Shown here piece by piece: positions 43,813 through 53,160 of a stretch of DNA of 64,000 nucleotides (its first letter is position 1; each line of letters opens with the position of its first letter). The notes under the pieces are model-generated. The model made no database searches and had not been told where the DNA came from. It was given only the letters and a program-made list of their open reading frames with translations. The position numbers were made by a program, and so were the translations under genes. This DNA comes from Shimia gijangensis (GTDB taxonomy: Bacteria; Pseudomonadota; Alphaproteobacteria; Rhodobacterales; Rhodobacteraceae), in contig NZ_FQZQ01000015.1 of the NCBI RefSeq assembly GCF_900142085.1, positions 1-64,000 on the forward strand, written 5' to 3'.

Positions 43813-44997
43813 ATGTTTCTTCCTTTTTTCGAAAATCTCAGAGACGGCGGCGTGCCGGTCAGCTTGCGCGAATATCTGAGCTTTCTCGAAGGGGTCAAAG
43901 TCGAACTTGCCACCTATGATATAGATGCGTTTTACTATCTTGCTCGTGTTGTCATGGTCAAAGATGAACGCAACCTCGACAAGTTTGACCGCGCTTTTGC
44001 GGCCACCTTTAGCGGCATGGAAAACATCAGCCTGCAGGATGTTCTAGAAGCCGTCGAAGTGCCCGAGGAATGGCTGCGCAAAATGGCGGAAAAGCATCTG
44101 TCACCCGAAGAAATGGCCGAGATCGAAAGCCTGGGTGGCTTTGACAAGCTGATGGAGACGCTGAAAGAGCGCCTTAAGGAACAAGAAGGACGTCACCAGG
44201 GCGGCAGCAAGTGGATTGGCACGGCAGGCACTTCACCCTTTGGGGCCTATGGCTATAATCCCGAAGGCGTGCGCATCGGCCAGAAAGAAAGCCGTCATCA
44301 GCGGGCTGTCAAAGTCTGGGACAAACGAGAATTCAAAAACCTCGATGACAGCATTGAACTGGGCACCCGCAACATCAAAGTGGCGCTGAAACGTCTGCGC
44401 CGCTGGGCCCGTGATGGCGCCCATGAAGAGCTGGATCTGGACGGCACCATCCGTGCCACGGCCGAACATGGCTATCTGGACGTGCAAACCCGCCCCGAAC
44501 GGCGCAATGCGGTTAAGGTGTTGTTGTTCCTCGATATTGGCGGATCAATGGATCCCCATATCCGGATTGTCGAAGAGCTGTTTTCGGCCGCCAGCACCGA
44601 ATTCAAACACATGGAACACTTTTACTTCCACAACTGCCTTTATGAAGGTGTGTGGAAAGACAATCGCCGTCGCTGGGATGCGCAAACTTCAACCCACGAA
44701 ATCATGCGCACCTATGGGTCGGATTACAAATGCATCTTTGTCGGCGACGCGTCGATGTCACCTTACGAGATCGCCTATCCCGGTGGTGCCAACGAACACT
44801 GGAACGCAGAGGCCGGGCAAGTCTGGCTGGAACGCGCACGTGATCAATGGCAGTCAAACCTCTGGATCAACCCGGTCCCGGAAAAATACTGGCCGCATAC
44901 CCATTCGATCAAGATGATCCGCGAGATCTTTGAAGACCGTATGGTGCCGATGACCCTCCAGGGGATTGAACAAGGCATGAAAGATCTGACGCGGTAA
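43813..44997 (+). CDS. VWA-domain protein (CoxE-like)
   Basis: A 394-residue cytoplasmic protein. The C-terminal half is a CoxE-type von Willebrand A domain with MIDAS motif FLDIGGSMD at about 237-245, and GDASMSPYEI supplying later metal ligands. The N-terminal half is helical (VPVSLREYLSFLEGVKVE). CoxE proteins pair with MoxR ATPases, here at 40823, to remodel or insert metals into target complexes. No target complex is encoded nearby. Confidence 0.88.
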   Translation: MFLPFFENLRDGGVPVSLREYLSFLEGVKVELATYDIDAFYYLARVVMVKDERNLDKFDRAFAATFSGMENISLQDVLEAVEVPEEWLRKMAEKHLSPEEMAEIESLGGFDKLMETLKERLKEQEGRHQGGSKWIGTAGTSPFGAYGYNPEGVRIGQKESRHQRAVKVWDKREFKNLDDSIELGTRNIKVALKRLRRWARDGAHEELDLDGTIRATAEHGYLDVQTRPERRNAVKVLLFLDIGGSMDPHIRIVEELFSAASTEFKHMEHFYFHNCLYEGVWKDNRRRWDAQTSTHEIMRTYGSDYKCIFVGDASMSPYEIAYPGGANEHWNAEAGQVWLERARDQWQSNLWINPVPEKYWPHTHSIKMIREIFEDRMVPMTLQGIEQGMKDLTR

Positions 44998-45076
44998 CGG
45001 GTTGGCGCCGGCGCCTTGCGAAAAAATACTGACATTGTGAGGTCTCTTTCTTATCCTGTTATCAGGGAGAGAACAG

Positions 45077-45469
45077 ATGAACGAAAGACTTGTTGGGGGC
45101 TGCAAATGCGGCGCGGTGCGATACAGCGGAAGCCGCGCGGATGTCCCGATGTTTCGCTGTCACTGCCGCGATTGCCAACAGCTTACCGGGTCAGGTCATT
45201 CGGACATGGTGCCACTGGATGCGGCAAGTTTTTCCATGAGCGACGGCAGTAAAACCTATGAAATGGCCGGGGGGTCGGGGCGCTCGACCTTTAGCGGCTT
45301 TTGCCCCAATTGCGGCGCGCAACTGACCCGTCGCAGCGAAAGATCACCTGATCGCATCTATGTACATGCGGCCTCGTTGGATGACCCAAGCGTCTATAAA
45401 CCTGCCAAATCCATTTATGCCGACTGCGCCCAACCCTGGGATAATGCAGTCGTCGCCACCAGAGATTAA
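45077..45469 (+). CDS. GFA/CENP-V family zinc protein
   Basis: A 130-residue protein with the GFA zinc-cysteine pattern: GGCKCGAVRY, then FRCHCRDCQQLTGS, then GFCPNCGAQL. The family includes glutathione-dependent formaldehyde-activating enzyme and other carbon-sulfur lyase-like proteins. The cysteines for two zinc sites are present. Specific reaction not established; an RBS (GGAGAGA) precedes the ATG. Confidence 0.88.
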   Translation: MNERLVGGCKCGAVRYSGSRADVPMFRCHCRDCQQLTGSGHSDMVPLDAASFSMSDGSKTYEMAGGSGRSTFSGFCPNCGAQLTRRSERSPDRIYVHAASLDDPSVYKPAKSIYADCAQPWDNAVVATRD

Positions 45470-45572
45470 CGCCCGCCACGCAGAGACGTTGAGAGGGCGC
45501 ACGAAACCTTGACGGGGTTGTCATGCTTCTGTCATGGCTTTGACCAAGGATTCAGCAAACCGGGGCAACTTC

Positions 45573-46169
45573 ATGAGCGACTGGCTAACCCAAGCATTGT
45601 TGACCTATGGCCCACTTTTGCTGGGGCTTTCCACCTTTGCCTGTTGTCTGATCGTGCCGATCCCGGCCTCTTGGCTGATGCTGGCGGCAGGTGCGCTGGC
45701 CTCAACCGGGGCGATGTCCCTGCCGGTCTTGTTGGTGGTCGCCTATGTCGGCGCGGTGTTGGGGGATCAATTGGGTTATTTCACCGGCGTAGCGATCCAT
45801 GATCGGGTGCAGGCAATAGCCGGGCGTCACCGACGCAGCGCACAATTGTTTCAAAACGCCCAAGATCTGACCGCGTCGCGCGGGGGGCTTGGCGTGTTTC
45901 TCAGCCGGTGGCTGTTGTCGCCACTTGGGCCTTATGTCAACATAATCTCTGGCGCAGCCGAGATGACATGGGCGCGCTTCACTCTATGGGCGTCTTTGGG
46001 CAAACTGGTCTGGGTCGGCCTTTATTGTGGGGTGGGCTTTGTCTTTGCACAGAACCTGCCACGGGTGGCGCGCATGCTGGGCGGGCTGACATGGGCGCTG
46101 ACCGGGGTCGCGATACTCACGGCGATAATAGCAATATACTGGCAAAGGCGCCGCAAGCGCAAAGCGTGA
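45573..46169 (+). CDS. DedA/SNARE-associated family membrane protein
   Basis: A 198-residue inner-membrane protein with four to five helices and the DedA motifs GDQLGYFTG and a basic-rich SRWLLSPLGPYVN segment, where DedA proteins usually have FxGRFxPxxR. DedA proteins are lipid flippases or scramblases important for envelope homeostasis. I use the ATG at 45573; another in-frame start at 45534 would add 13 residues. The C-terminus is very basic. Confidence 0.82.
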   Translation: MSDWLTQALLTYGPLLLGLSTFACCLIVPIPASWLMLAAGALASTGAMSLPVLLVVAYVGAVLGDQLGYFTGVAIHDRVQAIAGRHRRSAQLFQNAQDLTASRGGLGVFLSRWLLSPLGPYVNIISGAAEMTWARFTLWASLGKLVWVGLYCGVGFVFAQNLPRVARMLGGLTWALTGVAILTAIIAIYWQRRRKRKA

Positions 46170-46205
46170 CTTGCTCTTGCGCGCGCCCTGCCCCATATCT
46201 GAACC

Positions 46206-46898
46206 ATGTTACGCCTGACCCCGATCCTTCTGGCCCTGGCCTATGGTATTATTCTCTATCGGTTTTCCGCATGGCGGACCTCGCGAGAGCTGGACGCGCG
46301 CTCAACCGAGCTGATGGATCCTTTGCTTGTCCCCTTGATCCGTAAGATGGCCGCAGCACTGGATCTGCCAAGGATCAAAGTGCACATCTATGAGATTGAG
46401 CCCGTAAATGGCCTTGCCGCACCGGATGGGCGCATCTTTATCACCCGTGGGTTCTACAACCGCTACAAAGCAGGCGAAGTCAGCGCAGAAGAAATCTCAA
46501 GCGTCATCGCCCATGAACTGGGCCATGTCGCACTGGGGCATTCGCGCCGTCGTATGATCGACTTTTCCGGCCAAAACGCCCTGCGCACAGCTTTGGCAAT
46601 GGTGCTGGGCCGCCTGATCCCCGGCGTAGGCGTGTGGCTGGCCAATCTCGCCACCTCAACATTGGCCGCACGCCTGTCGCGCAACGACGAATACGAGGCC
46701 GATTCTTATGCCGCCGCTCTGCTCACGAAAGCGGGCATCGGCACGGCGCCTCAAAAATCCCTGTTCCACAAACTGGAAAACCTCAGCAATTCAAAAGGTG
46801 GCATCACGCCCGCCTGGCTGCTCAGCCACCCCAAAACCCCCGATCGGATCAAGGCGATCGAAGATCTTGAAACCAAGTGGGGCGTCTCAAAGACCTGA
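46206..46898 (+). CDS. M48-family metallopeptidase
   Basis: A 230-residue zinc protease. HELGH at about 103-107 gives two zinc His and the catalytic Glu, and NDEYEADSYA near 158 gives the third ligand. The first 20 residues are a membrane anchor or signal. Members such as LoiP/BepA-like and HtpX-like enzymes act on envelope proteins. It is shorter than HtpX and lacks the multiple helices, so it is likely a bitopic periplasmic or cytoplasmic-face protease. Confidence 0.88.
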   Translation: MLRLTPILLALAYGIILYRFSAWRTSRELDARSTELMDPLLVPLIRKMAAALDLPRIKVHIYEIEPVNGLAAPDGRIFITRGFYNRYKAGEVSAEEISSVIAHELGHVALGHSRRRMIDFSGQNALRTALAMVLGRLIPGVGVWLANLATSTLAARLSRNDEYEADSYAAALLTKAGIGTAPQKSLFHKLENLSNSKGGITPAWLLSHPKTPDRIKAIEDLETKWGVSKT

Positions 46899-46973
46899 TT
46901 TCGCTATTTAAGAAATTCTTTGGGGTGAACGTTGTCTTAGCGACGCAAGGGCGACGTGAGGCACAGCGCTAGC

Positions 46974-47516
46974 CTACGCCAGCGCCTTGGCAAGCCTCGG
47001 TAGTCGGGCTTTTTTGAGCAATCCGCGCATATCCCAGTCCCGCCCTGACAAGCGCTCAGCCTCAAGCCGTACAGAGTCAGCAACCTGTTCTACCAACTCT
47101 GGTTGGCTCTCCCAGATACTGCGCAACAAACCGTCCGGATCAATGCGTAGCAACCCTTCTTCCGCCAGTATTCCACGTGGGAAGTCCTTGGCATTCATCG
47201 TGACAATTGCATCCGCTGACCCGGCAATTGCTGCCGCCAGAACATGTTCATCCGCCGCATCCGGCAGATAAAGGCGATCTTCGAGCGATGGCTTCCAGGT
47301 GACTTCAGCTTTGGGCCAATTGGCGCGCAGCAGCGCAATTTCTCCGCGCGCCTGAGGTTCACCCGCCGGGCCCAGTTTCCGCGCGGCCCGCGCCCATTCT
47401 TCCAAAATTCGCGCCGACCAAAGCGGTTCAAACGCGCCGGCCGTGGCCACACCCAACAACATCTCACGCATCACCGTGGGATAAATCACGCATGTATCCA
47501 GAAGATACCGCTTCAC
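46974..47516 (-). CDS. PIN-domain protein
   Basis: A 180-residue PIN-fold ribonuclease-like protein: LLDTCVIYPTVM with the first Asp, EEWARAARKLG with Glu, DAADEHVLAAA and IVTMNAKDFP with later acidic residues. PIN proteins are often toxins, but no antitoxin gene adjoins. Instead its start overlaps the end of rlmI by four bases, suggesting joint expression. At 180 residues it is longer than VapC toxins (about 130), with an extra C-terminal helical segment. Confidence 0.82.
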   Translation of the reverse strand: MKRYLLDTCVIYPTVMREMLLGVATAGAFEPLWSARILEEWARAARKLGPAGEPQARGEIALLRANWPKAEVTWKPSLEDRLYLPDAADEHVLAAAIAGSADAIVTMNAKDFPRGILAEEGLLRIDPDGLLRSIWESQPELVEQVADSVRLEAERLSGRDWDMRGLLKKARLPRLAKALA

Positions 47517-48709
47517 AGGCGGAAGAACAGCGCTTTGAGGTAGCCGCTTTCGGCCAGTTGCGGCATCAGCGGATGATCTGGACCGGCGTATCCGGTGTGG
47601 ATCAGCTGAGCCTGTCGCCCTGCCCGACCAATGCCGCGCACCGATGCACCGCGAAATCTGGCCAGATCAGCTGCATGCGAACAGGAACACAACCCCAAAT
47701 AGCCACCTTCCCGCACCAAAGGTGCCGCAAGACGCGCAACGCGCTCATAGGCACGCAGACCTTTCTCTAACGCAGGTTTGGAAGGCGCAAAGGCTGGTGG
47801 GTCGCAAATCACCACATCAAAGGTCTCGCCCTCATCCGCCAAAGCGGTCAGCACGTCAAACGCATCGCCCTTGCGCGTGCCAAAACGGGCTTCAAAACCT
47901 GACGCGCCTGCGCCGTCTTCAGCCAGCGATAAGGCCGCAGCCGAACCATCCACACAAAGGGCCGAGGCCGCGCCAGACGCCAAAGCCGCCAGACCAAAAC
48001 CGCCGACATGGGAAAACACGTCCAGAACCCTTGCATCTTTGCAGAGTCTGGCCGCAAATTCCTGATTGGCACGTTGATCAAAGAAAAGTCCGGTTTTCTG
48101 CCCGCCCATCAGGTCGGCCATATAAGTGGCCCCGTTCATCGTCACAGGTACCGCCGCGTCAGGGGCCTGCCCCACCATCACGCAGCTTACATCATCAAGA
48201 CCTTCCAGCGCGCGCGCGCGCCCTGAGCCACTCTTTAAAACAGTGGTCACGCCGGTGACCTCGATCAATGCTGCGACCAGAGCATCCAGCAAGCGATCCG
48301 CCCAGGCGGCGTTTGGCTGGATCACAGCCACATCGCCAAAGCGGTCAATCACCACGCCCGGAAGACCATCGGCTTCGGCATGGATCAATCTGTAAAAGGG
48401 CGCTTCATAAAGCCGGGTGCGCATATCGTAAGCGCGCGTCAGCTTGGCCGCCAGCCACACCTGGTCAATCGACGCCTCCAGATTGCGATCCAGCATTCGA
48501 CAGGTGATGCGCGAATTTGGATTGACCTCGACAAGGCCCAGCGGATTGCGTTCATTGTCTTGCAGAACAGCAATCGTACCCGGTTCAATGTTGCGGGTGC
48601 GCCGGTCTACGACCAGTTCATTATCATAAATCCAAGGAAAGCCATGGCGAATTGCCTGTGGCTTGGTTTTGGGTTTCAGGCGGACAATAGGAAAAGAGGA
48701 CGACATCAT
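47513..48709 (-). CDS. rlmI: 23S rRNA m5C methyltransferase (RlmI-like)
   Basis: A 398-residue class I methyltransferase. The N-terminus is a PUA domain (GFPWIYDNELVV), then the SAM site VLDVFSHVGGFGLAALASG, catalytic segments VVICDPPAF and GLCSCSHAAD. RlmI methylates C1962 of 23S rRNA in E. coli; the same target here is inference. RBS AGGAGG precedes two adjacent ATGs, so the exact start may be one codon later. Confidence 0.9.
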   Translation of the reverse strand: MMSSSFPIVRLKPKTKPQAIRHGFPWIYDNELVVDRRTRNIEPGTIAVLQDNERNPLGLVEVNPNSRITCRMLDRNLEASIDQVWLAAKLTRAYDMRTRLYEAPFYRLIHAEADGLPGVVIDRFGDVAVIQPNAAWADRLLDALVAALIEVTGVTTVLKSGSGRARALEGLDDVSCVMVGQAPDAAVPVTMNGATYMADLMGGQKTGLFFDQRANQEFAARLCKDARVLDVFSHVGGFGLAALASGAASALCVDGSAAALSLAEDGAGASGFEARFGTRKGDAFDVLTALADEGETFDVVICDPPAFAPSKPALEKGLRAYERVARLAAPLVREGGYLGLCSCSHAADLARFRGASVRGIGRAGRQAQLIHTGYAGPDHPLMPQLAESGYLKALFFRL

Positions 48710-48750
48710 GTCGTCCTCCTAAAGATTTCCATCGCTGGTGAAAAGGCCGA

Positions 48751-49422
48751 TTACGACCCGATCTGTTTCACCGGGGTCATCGGAACGATCGAAGCGGTTG
48801 TTCCGCCTTTTGGAGGCACCCAACCGGTCGCCAGTGTCATTTCATCCTGAATGACGCGCGCCAGGTGGTTGGTGATGCGATATTTCTGGGTCAACCCACG
48901 GGCTTCGGCCTGAAGGGCTTTGCTGCCGCCATACCCAACAAGGTCTGCCTTGATCTCACGTGGGCCCCGCACAACAGCACCTGTCTGTGCGTCTCGGATG
49001 GTCATCACGAATTCGATCGAGTGGATACCCCCGACGGAGTAACGTGTTTTTTCGGTCAGGGCATGAAAGCGCTTGAGTTCGATATCAACCACAACATCCA
49101 TAGCACCAGTCAGATTGCCCGCGCCCAGTTGGATTGAATCCTCAAGGATCGCACCAACTTGCTTATAGCGATCACCATAGGGATCACCGCGCCAAACAAT
49201 GTCACCGCTTGGGCGGTAGCTGTTGGCTTCGGATACTTTCAAAGTGGTCGGGACGTTTACGGAAAACCCTGCCAATGCAAAAGACGGCGCCGGAGCGGCC
49301 ATTTCTGCCGGGATTTGCTCCAGAGGAGCGTTACGGGTTGCGGTGTCTACGGACGCACAAGCCGAAAGGCCGAGTCCGAGTACCGTCATCATCACTGTCA
49401 TTCGAACATGTTTCATGTTCAT
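48751..49422 (-). CDS. Putative lipoprotein
   Basis: A 223-residue protein with a lipoprotein signal: MTVMMTVLGLGLSACAS with the lipobox Cys at about 19. The mature part has beta-rich segments such as SFALAGFSVNVPTTLKVSE and WRGDPYGDRYKQVG. It belongs to a family of roseobacter lipoproteins of unknown function. ATG at 49422 has AAGGAG five bases upstream. It precedes rlmI on the same strand, 41 bases away. Confidence 0.78.
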   Translation of the reverse strand: MNMKHVRMTVMMTVLGLGLSACASVDTATRNAPLEQIPAEMAAPAPSFALAGFSVNVPTTLKVSEANSYRPSGDIVWRGDPYGDRYKQVGAILEDSIQLGAGNLTGAMDVVVDIELKRFHALTEKTRYSVGGIHSIEFVMTIRDAQTGAVVRGPREIKADLVGYGGSKALQAEARGLTQKYRITNHLARVIQDEMTLATGWVPPKGGTTASIVPMTPVKQIGS

Positions 49423-49566
49423 TCTCCTTGGACCCCCAGGTCCATATACACTGCCGCTAAGTTGCGCGCGAAATGAGGCGAGAATGAGACAATTTGAGTT
49501 CAATTCAGTGGAATTTGTACCGAAATAACCAGCAAGAATTTATCTTAAGCTACTGGCAAATCACGT

Positions 49567-49836
49567 CTAATTTCTGTTCCGAGATCGCCAACCACCACGC
49601 CGTTTTGGATTGACCATCTGAACGCGCCCTTGCTCCAGGATGCTGGTCATGGGGTGGTCAGCCGGTTGAGATTGATTGCGAATGAGAAGCGCTTCGATCG
49701 CCACCTTGGCCTCAATGGTTCCGGGCAGGGACAAAGCCCAATCCAAAAAAATCGAACGGCATTGGTCCTCGGTGATACCTTCAATCTTATAAGATTCCCG
49801 GATCAACCCCTTTGGATCGAGATCTTTTTCATCCAT
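49567..49836 (-). CDS. Small conserved hypothetical protein downstream of glnE
   Basis: An 89-residue acidic protein with a basic C-terminal tail (KRRGGWRSRNRN). It follows the glnE stop by three bases with AAAAGGG just upstream, so it is cotranscribed with glnE. Its middle part (GLIRESYKIEGITEDQCRSIFLDW) matches a family I have seen in roseobacters next to glnE, without a function assigned. Confidence 0.75.
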   Translation of the reverse strand: MDEKDLDPKGLIRESYKIEGITEDQCRSIFLDWALSLPGTIEAKVAIEALLIRNQSQPADHPMTSILEQGRVQMVNPKRRGGWRSRNRN

Positions 49837-49839
49837 CAC

Positions 49840-52623
49840 CTAGCCCTTTTGTGGTGCGCGCGTCAAAGCGGACTGAATACAACTGCCGACTTGCTCGACT
49901 GCTGTGCCCAGAAGATCCGCCAAGTCAGCCATTGTCTTGGTTCCGGTTTCTCGCAGTACAAAGGCTGCACCACCTTCTCCGATGACATCTGCTGACAGAT
50001 CCTGTTCGCTCAACAGTTTGGAAACAACCTGCACCTTCCAGAAAAGGTCGTAAGCGTCCCCAAGCGCTATACGATCTGCGGCACTGAACCAACCAATCGC
50101 GACACCGGCGTCTAACCCGTCAGCCACAGAGCGGCCCGAGGTCCCCGCCAAAAGCGCAGCAGCCTGCGATAACAGCTCAATATCTTGCAGACGCCCGGGA
50201 CCGATCTTGGCATCCCAAATACCGGTCGGGGATTTTGCGGCGGCGATCCTGTCGCGCATTTCGCTAACGTCACCCCGGATTTTGGCCTCATCTGCGGGCT
50301 TTGACAAAACTTCTTGGCGAAACGCTTCTACTTCTTCCATCAATTCCGCCGTTCCGGCGATAGGGCGCGCGCGCGTCAGAGCCAGATGTTCCCAGGTCCA
50401 GGCCTCGTTTTTCTGATACTCCTTAAAAGACGCCATCGATGTCGCAACCGGCCCCTGTGATCCAGACGGACGCAGGCGCATATCCACCTCGTAAAGGCGC
50501 CCCTGAGCCGTCTGCGCCGTCACAGCGGTGACCATGGCTTGGGTCAGGCGAGCGTAATAAGCGCGCGATGCCAGCGGACGTCGGCCTTCCGAGAAATCCA
50601 CACCGTCCGCATCGTAGATCACAATCAGGTCCAGATCTGACGCCGCATTCAGGTGGCCTGCCCCCATGGATCCCATACCCAAAACCATGGCGCCACGTCC
50701 GGGCATTTCGCCGTGTTTCTCGGCAAATTTCTCAACCACCACCGGCCAGAGTGCCGCCAGACTAGCACTGGCCAGATCGGCATAATGTGCACCGGCTTCG
50801 CGCGCAGAAATCAAACCCCGCAGATGATGCACGCCTACTCGGAAATGCCATTCCTTGGCCCAGCGGCGTGCCGTGTCCAGTTTGTCTTCGTAGTCGTCCC
50901 CTTCGCGGGCAAGAGCATCAGTCAGGTCTTGCTGCAATCCATCCTGATTGGGCCAGTCCGTAAAGAAAGAGCCACCAATCACCGCGTCGAACACCCCGGA
51001 ATTACGCGACAAATGCCGCCCCAACGCAGGGGCCGTTCCCACAATATCCACCAAGAGGTCAATCAGTTGTGTGTTGGCATCAAACAACGAAAACAGCTGC
51101 ACCCCGGCAGGTAATCCTGACAGGAACCCATCCAAGGCCAGCAACGCCTGATTAGGGTGGGCGGTATGCGACAGCCGGTCCAGTATCTCGGGCTTCAGCC
51201 GGTTGAAAATCTTCACCGCCCGCTCTGAACGCAAGGCCGGATAGGTCTGCCAGCGTTCGATGACGTCGGTGTCAAATTCATGCGCTTTTTCCCCTACCCC
51301 GGCGTCCGGTGCAAAGAACCCTTCGGTCAGCTCGTGCACCTCGGTCAGCCGGTGCGAGATGTTCTTTTTCATCTCGTCCAGATCACGCCCCATCAGGCAG
51401 GCAATACGTTGCATACCATCTGCGGACTTTGGCATGTCGTGGGTTTGGGCATCATTCACCATCTGAATGCGGTGCTCAACTTCGCGGTGCGCGCGATAGT
51501 GATTGCCCAGAATTTCCGCGGTCTCAGGTGGTACCCAGCCCTTTTCCGCCAGCTTGGCCAAGGCAGGCACGGTTCGGTTATCGCGCAAGTAAGGATCACG
51601 ACCGCCGGAAATAAGCTGTCGGGTCTGGGTGAAAAACTCGATCTCGCGAATACCACCGCGCCCCAGTTTCATATTGTGACCAGCCAGAGTGATATCGCCC
51701 CCCAAACCTTTGTGTTCGCGAATACGCAGGCGCATGTCGTGCGCATCCTGAATGGCGGTAAAATCCAAATGCTTTCGCCAAACAAACGGTGTCAGAGCCG
51801 TCAAAAACCGCGCGCCTGCCTCCAGATCCCCCGCCGAGGGGCGCGCCTTGATGTAAGCGGCACGTTCCCAGGTCCGCCCAAGACTTTCATAGTACCGCTC
51901 AGCCGCTTCCATTGCGAGGCACACTGGCGTGACAGCCGGATCCGGGCGCAAGCGCAGGTCGGTGCGAAACACATAACCTTCGCCAGTCAAATCATTGAGC
52001 ATCGCCGACATTTTGCGCGTGGCACGCACGAAACTGGCCCGCGCATCATAGAAATCATCGGGATCAAAGCGTGTTTCATCAAACAAACAAATCAGGTCGA
52101 TGTCCGAACTGTAGTTCAACTCATGCGCCCCCATCTTACCCATCGCCAACGTCACCATTCCGCCAGCCGTGGCCACATCATCTTCGGTTTGCCCGGGCAA
52201 TTTTTTGCGACGGATTTCGTTTCCGATGGCGGCCTTGAGCGCCAGATCACTGGCCAGATCAGCAAAATCCGTCAGCTCACCCGTGACTTGTTCCAACTGC
52301 CACACGCCGGCAAGATCAGCCAATGCCGTCATCAACGCCACACGGCGTTTGCCCTGGCGCAACGCGTCGGCCAACCTGTCCGGGGCCACTTCTGCAAGGT
52401 CGGAAAACACCCTTTGCAACGCCGCTTCGGGGTCATCAAACGCCGTTGGCAACCACGCCTTTTCTTTCTCAATCAGGGATTTGAGGTACGGGCTACTGCC
52501 AGCGGTGCCTTTGATCAATTTGACAAGATCGCCAGTCAGGTCCGGCACAGAGGCCAGGGCATCGTTGCCAAGATTGGCGTCAAAAGCGGTCGGAAGGCGG
52601 GTGATACGGTCTGCAAAATTCAT
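49840..52623 (-). CDS. glnE: Glutamine synthetase adenylyltransferase/adenylyl-removing enzyme
   Basis: A 927-residue bifunctional GlnE that inactivates glutamine synthetase by adenylylation and reverses it. Two nucleotidyltransferase domains are visible: GKMGAHELNYSSDIDLICLF in the N-terminal half, which removes AMP, and GSMGAGHLNAASDLDLIVIY in the C-terminal half, which adds it. The regulatory PII-binding middle lies between. Full length. I use ATG at 52623 (MNFADRI), matching the family start; the frame extends 16 codons further upstream. Confidence 0.95.
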   Translation of the reverse strand: MNFADRITRLPTAFDANLGNDALASVPDLTGDLVKLIKGTAGSSPYLKSLIEKEKAWLPTAFDDPEAALQRVFSDLAEVAPDRLADALRQGKRRVALMTALADLAGVWQLEQVTGELTDFADLASDLALKAAIGNEIRRKKLPGQTEDDVATAGGMVTLAMGKMGAHELNYSSDIDLICLFDETRFDPDDFYDARASFVRATRKMSAMLNDLTGEGYVFRTDLRLRPDPAVTPVCLAMEAAERYYESLGRTWERAAYIKARPSAGDLEAGARFLTALTPFVWRKHLDFTAIQDAHDMRLRIREHKGLGGDITLAGHNMKLGRGGIREIEFFTQTRQLISGGRDPYLRDNRTVPALAKLAEKGWVPPETAEILGNHYRAHREVEHRIQMVNDAQTHDMPKSADGMQRIACLMGRDLDEMKKNISHRLTEVHELTEGFFAPDAGVGEKAHEFDTDVIERWQTYPALRSERAVKIFNRLKPEILDRLSHTAHPNQALLALDGFLSGLPAGVQLFSLFDANTQLIDLLVDIVGTAPALGRHLSRNSGVFDAVIGGSFFTDWPNQDGLQQDLTDALAREGDDYEDKLDTARRWAKEWHFRVGVHHLRGLISAREAGAHYADLASASLAALWPVVVEKFAEKHGEMPGRGAMVLGMGSMGAGHLNAASDLDLIVIYDADGVDFSEGRRPLASRAYYARLTQAMVTAVTAQTAQGRLYEVDMRLRPSGSQGPVATSMASFKEYQKNEAWTWEHLALTRARPIAGTAELMEEVEAFRQEVLSKPADEAKIRGDVSEMRDRIAAAKSPTGIWDAKIGPGRLQDIELLSQAAALLAGTSGRSVADGLDAGVAIGWFSAADRIALGDAYDLFWKVQVVSKLLSEQDLSADVIGEGGAAFVLRETGTKTMADLADLLGTAVEQVGSCIQSALTRAPQKG

Positions 52624-52692
52624 GGGGCGAAGATGCGGCTCTGGAGCAAGATGGTCAATGATCTGGCGCAAGGCATTGGCGTTGCCGCCACC

Positions 52693-53067
52693 TTAGGCCG
52701 CAGGGGTGTCTTGGGAAAAGCTGTTGAGCCACTCATTATCCCTATGTTCCCAGATTGACGAGATATACATGGCATCCCATTTCACCGCATCAACAGCCCG
52801 GTAAGCCGCATGATAGGCCAGTAAAACCCGCCCCTCTCCAAGCGGCACAAGGCGCGCTTGGGACAATCTGTATTCAGCCATGGTTGGGCCCTGATCCAAT
52901 TGCCCGGTGTGCCCGACCTTGTTTGAAAAGCCGCTGGGATAGACACCCAGAAAATCTGACGTCAACATCGCGCCATCTGCGACAGGGTCGCCATCTATCA
53001 GGGCCTGCCAGACTTGCTTTTCAAGGATCAGGATGTCGTCGAGAGTCGGGGGGTATGTCTGTGTCAT
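52693..53067 (-). CDS. SnoaL/NTF2-like (DUF4440) protein
   Basis: A 124-residue cone-fold protein with the DUF4440 pattern: LEKQVWQALIDGDP at the first helix, DFLGVYPSGFSNKVG, then paired strands ending VKWDAMYISSIWEHRDNEW. Such domains bind or isomerise small molecules; the substrate is unknown. It ends 70 bases before the glnE start and reads the same way. Confidence 0.75.
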   Translation of the reverse strand: MTQTYPPTLDDILILEKQVWQALIDGDPVADGAMLTSDFLGVYPSGFSNKVGHTGQLDQGPTMAEYRLSQARLVPLGEGRVLLAYHAAYRAVDAVKWDAMYISSIWEHRDNEWLNSFSQDTPAA

Positions 53068-53160
53068 TCGCCAATCTTGGGCCGCTCTGACCGCGCGGTC
53101 AACGCCTCTTTACAACCCCAAACCAGACAGCTTTTAATGACCAGAACTGGAGAAAACATC

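Noticed and set aside
46974-47516. Toxin-antitoxin module at the PIN gene
   Set aside because: No antitoxin-like small gene on either side, and the protein is longer than VapC toxins.
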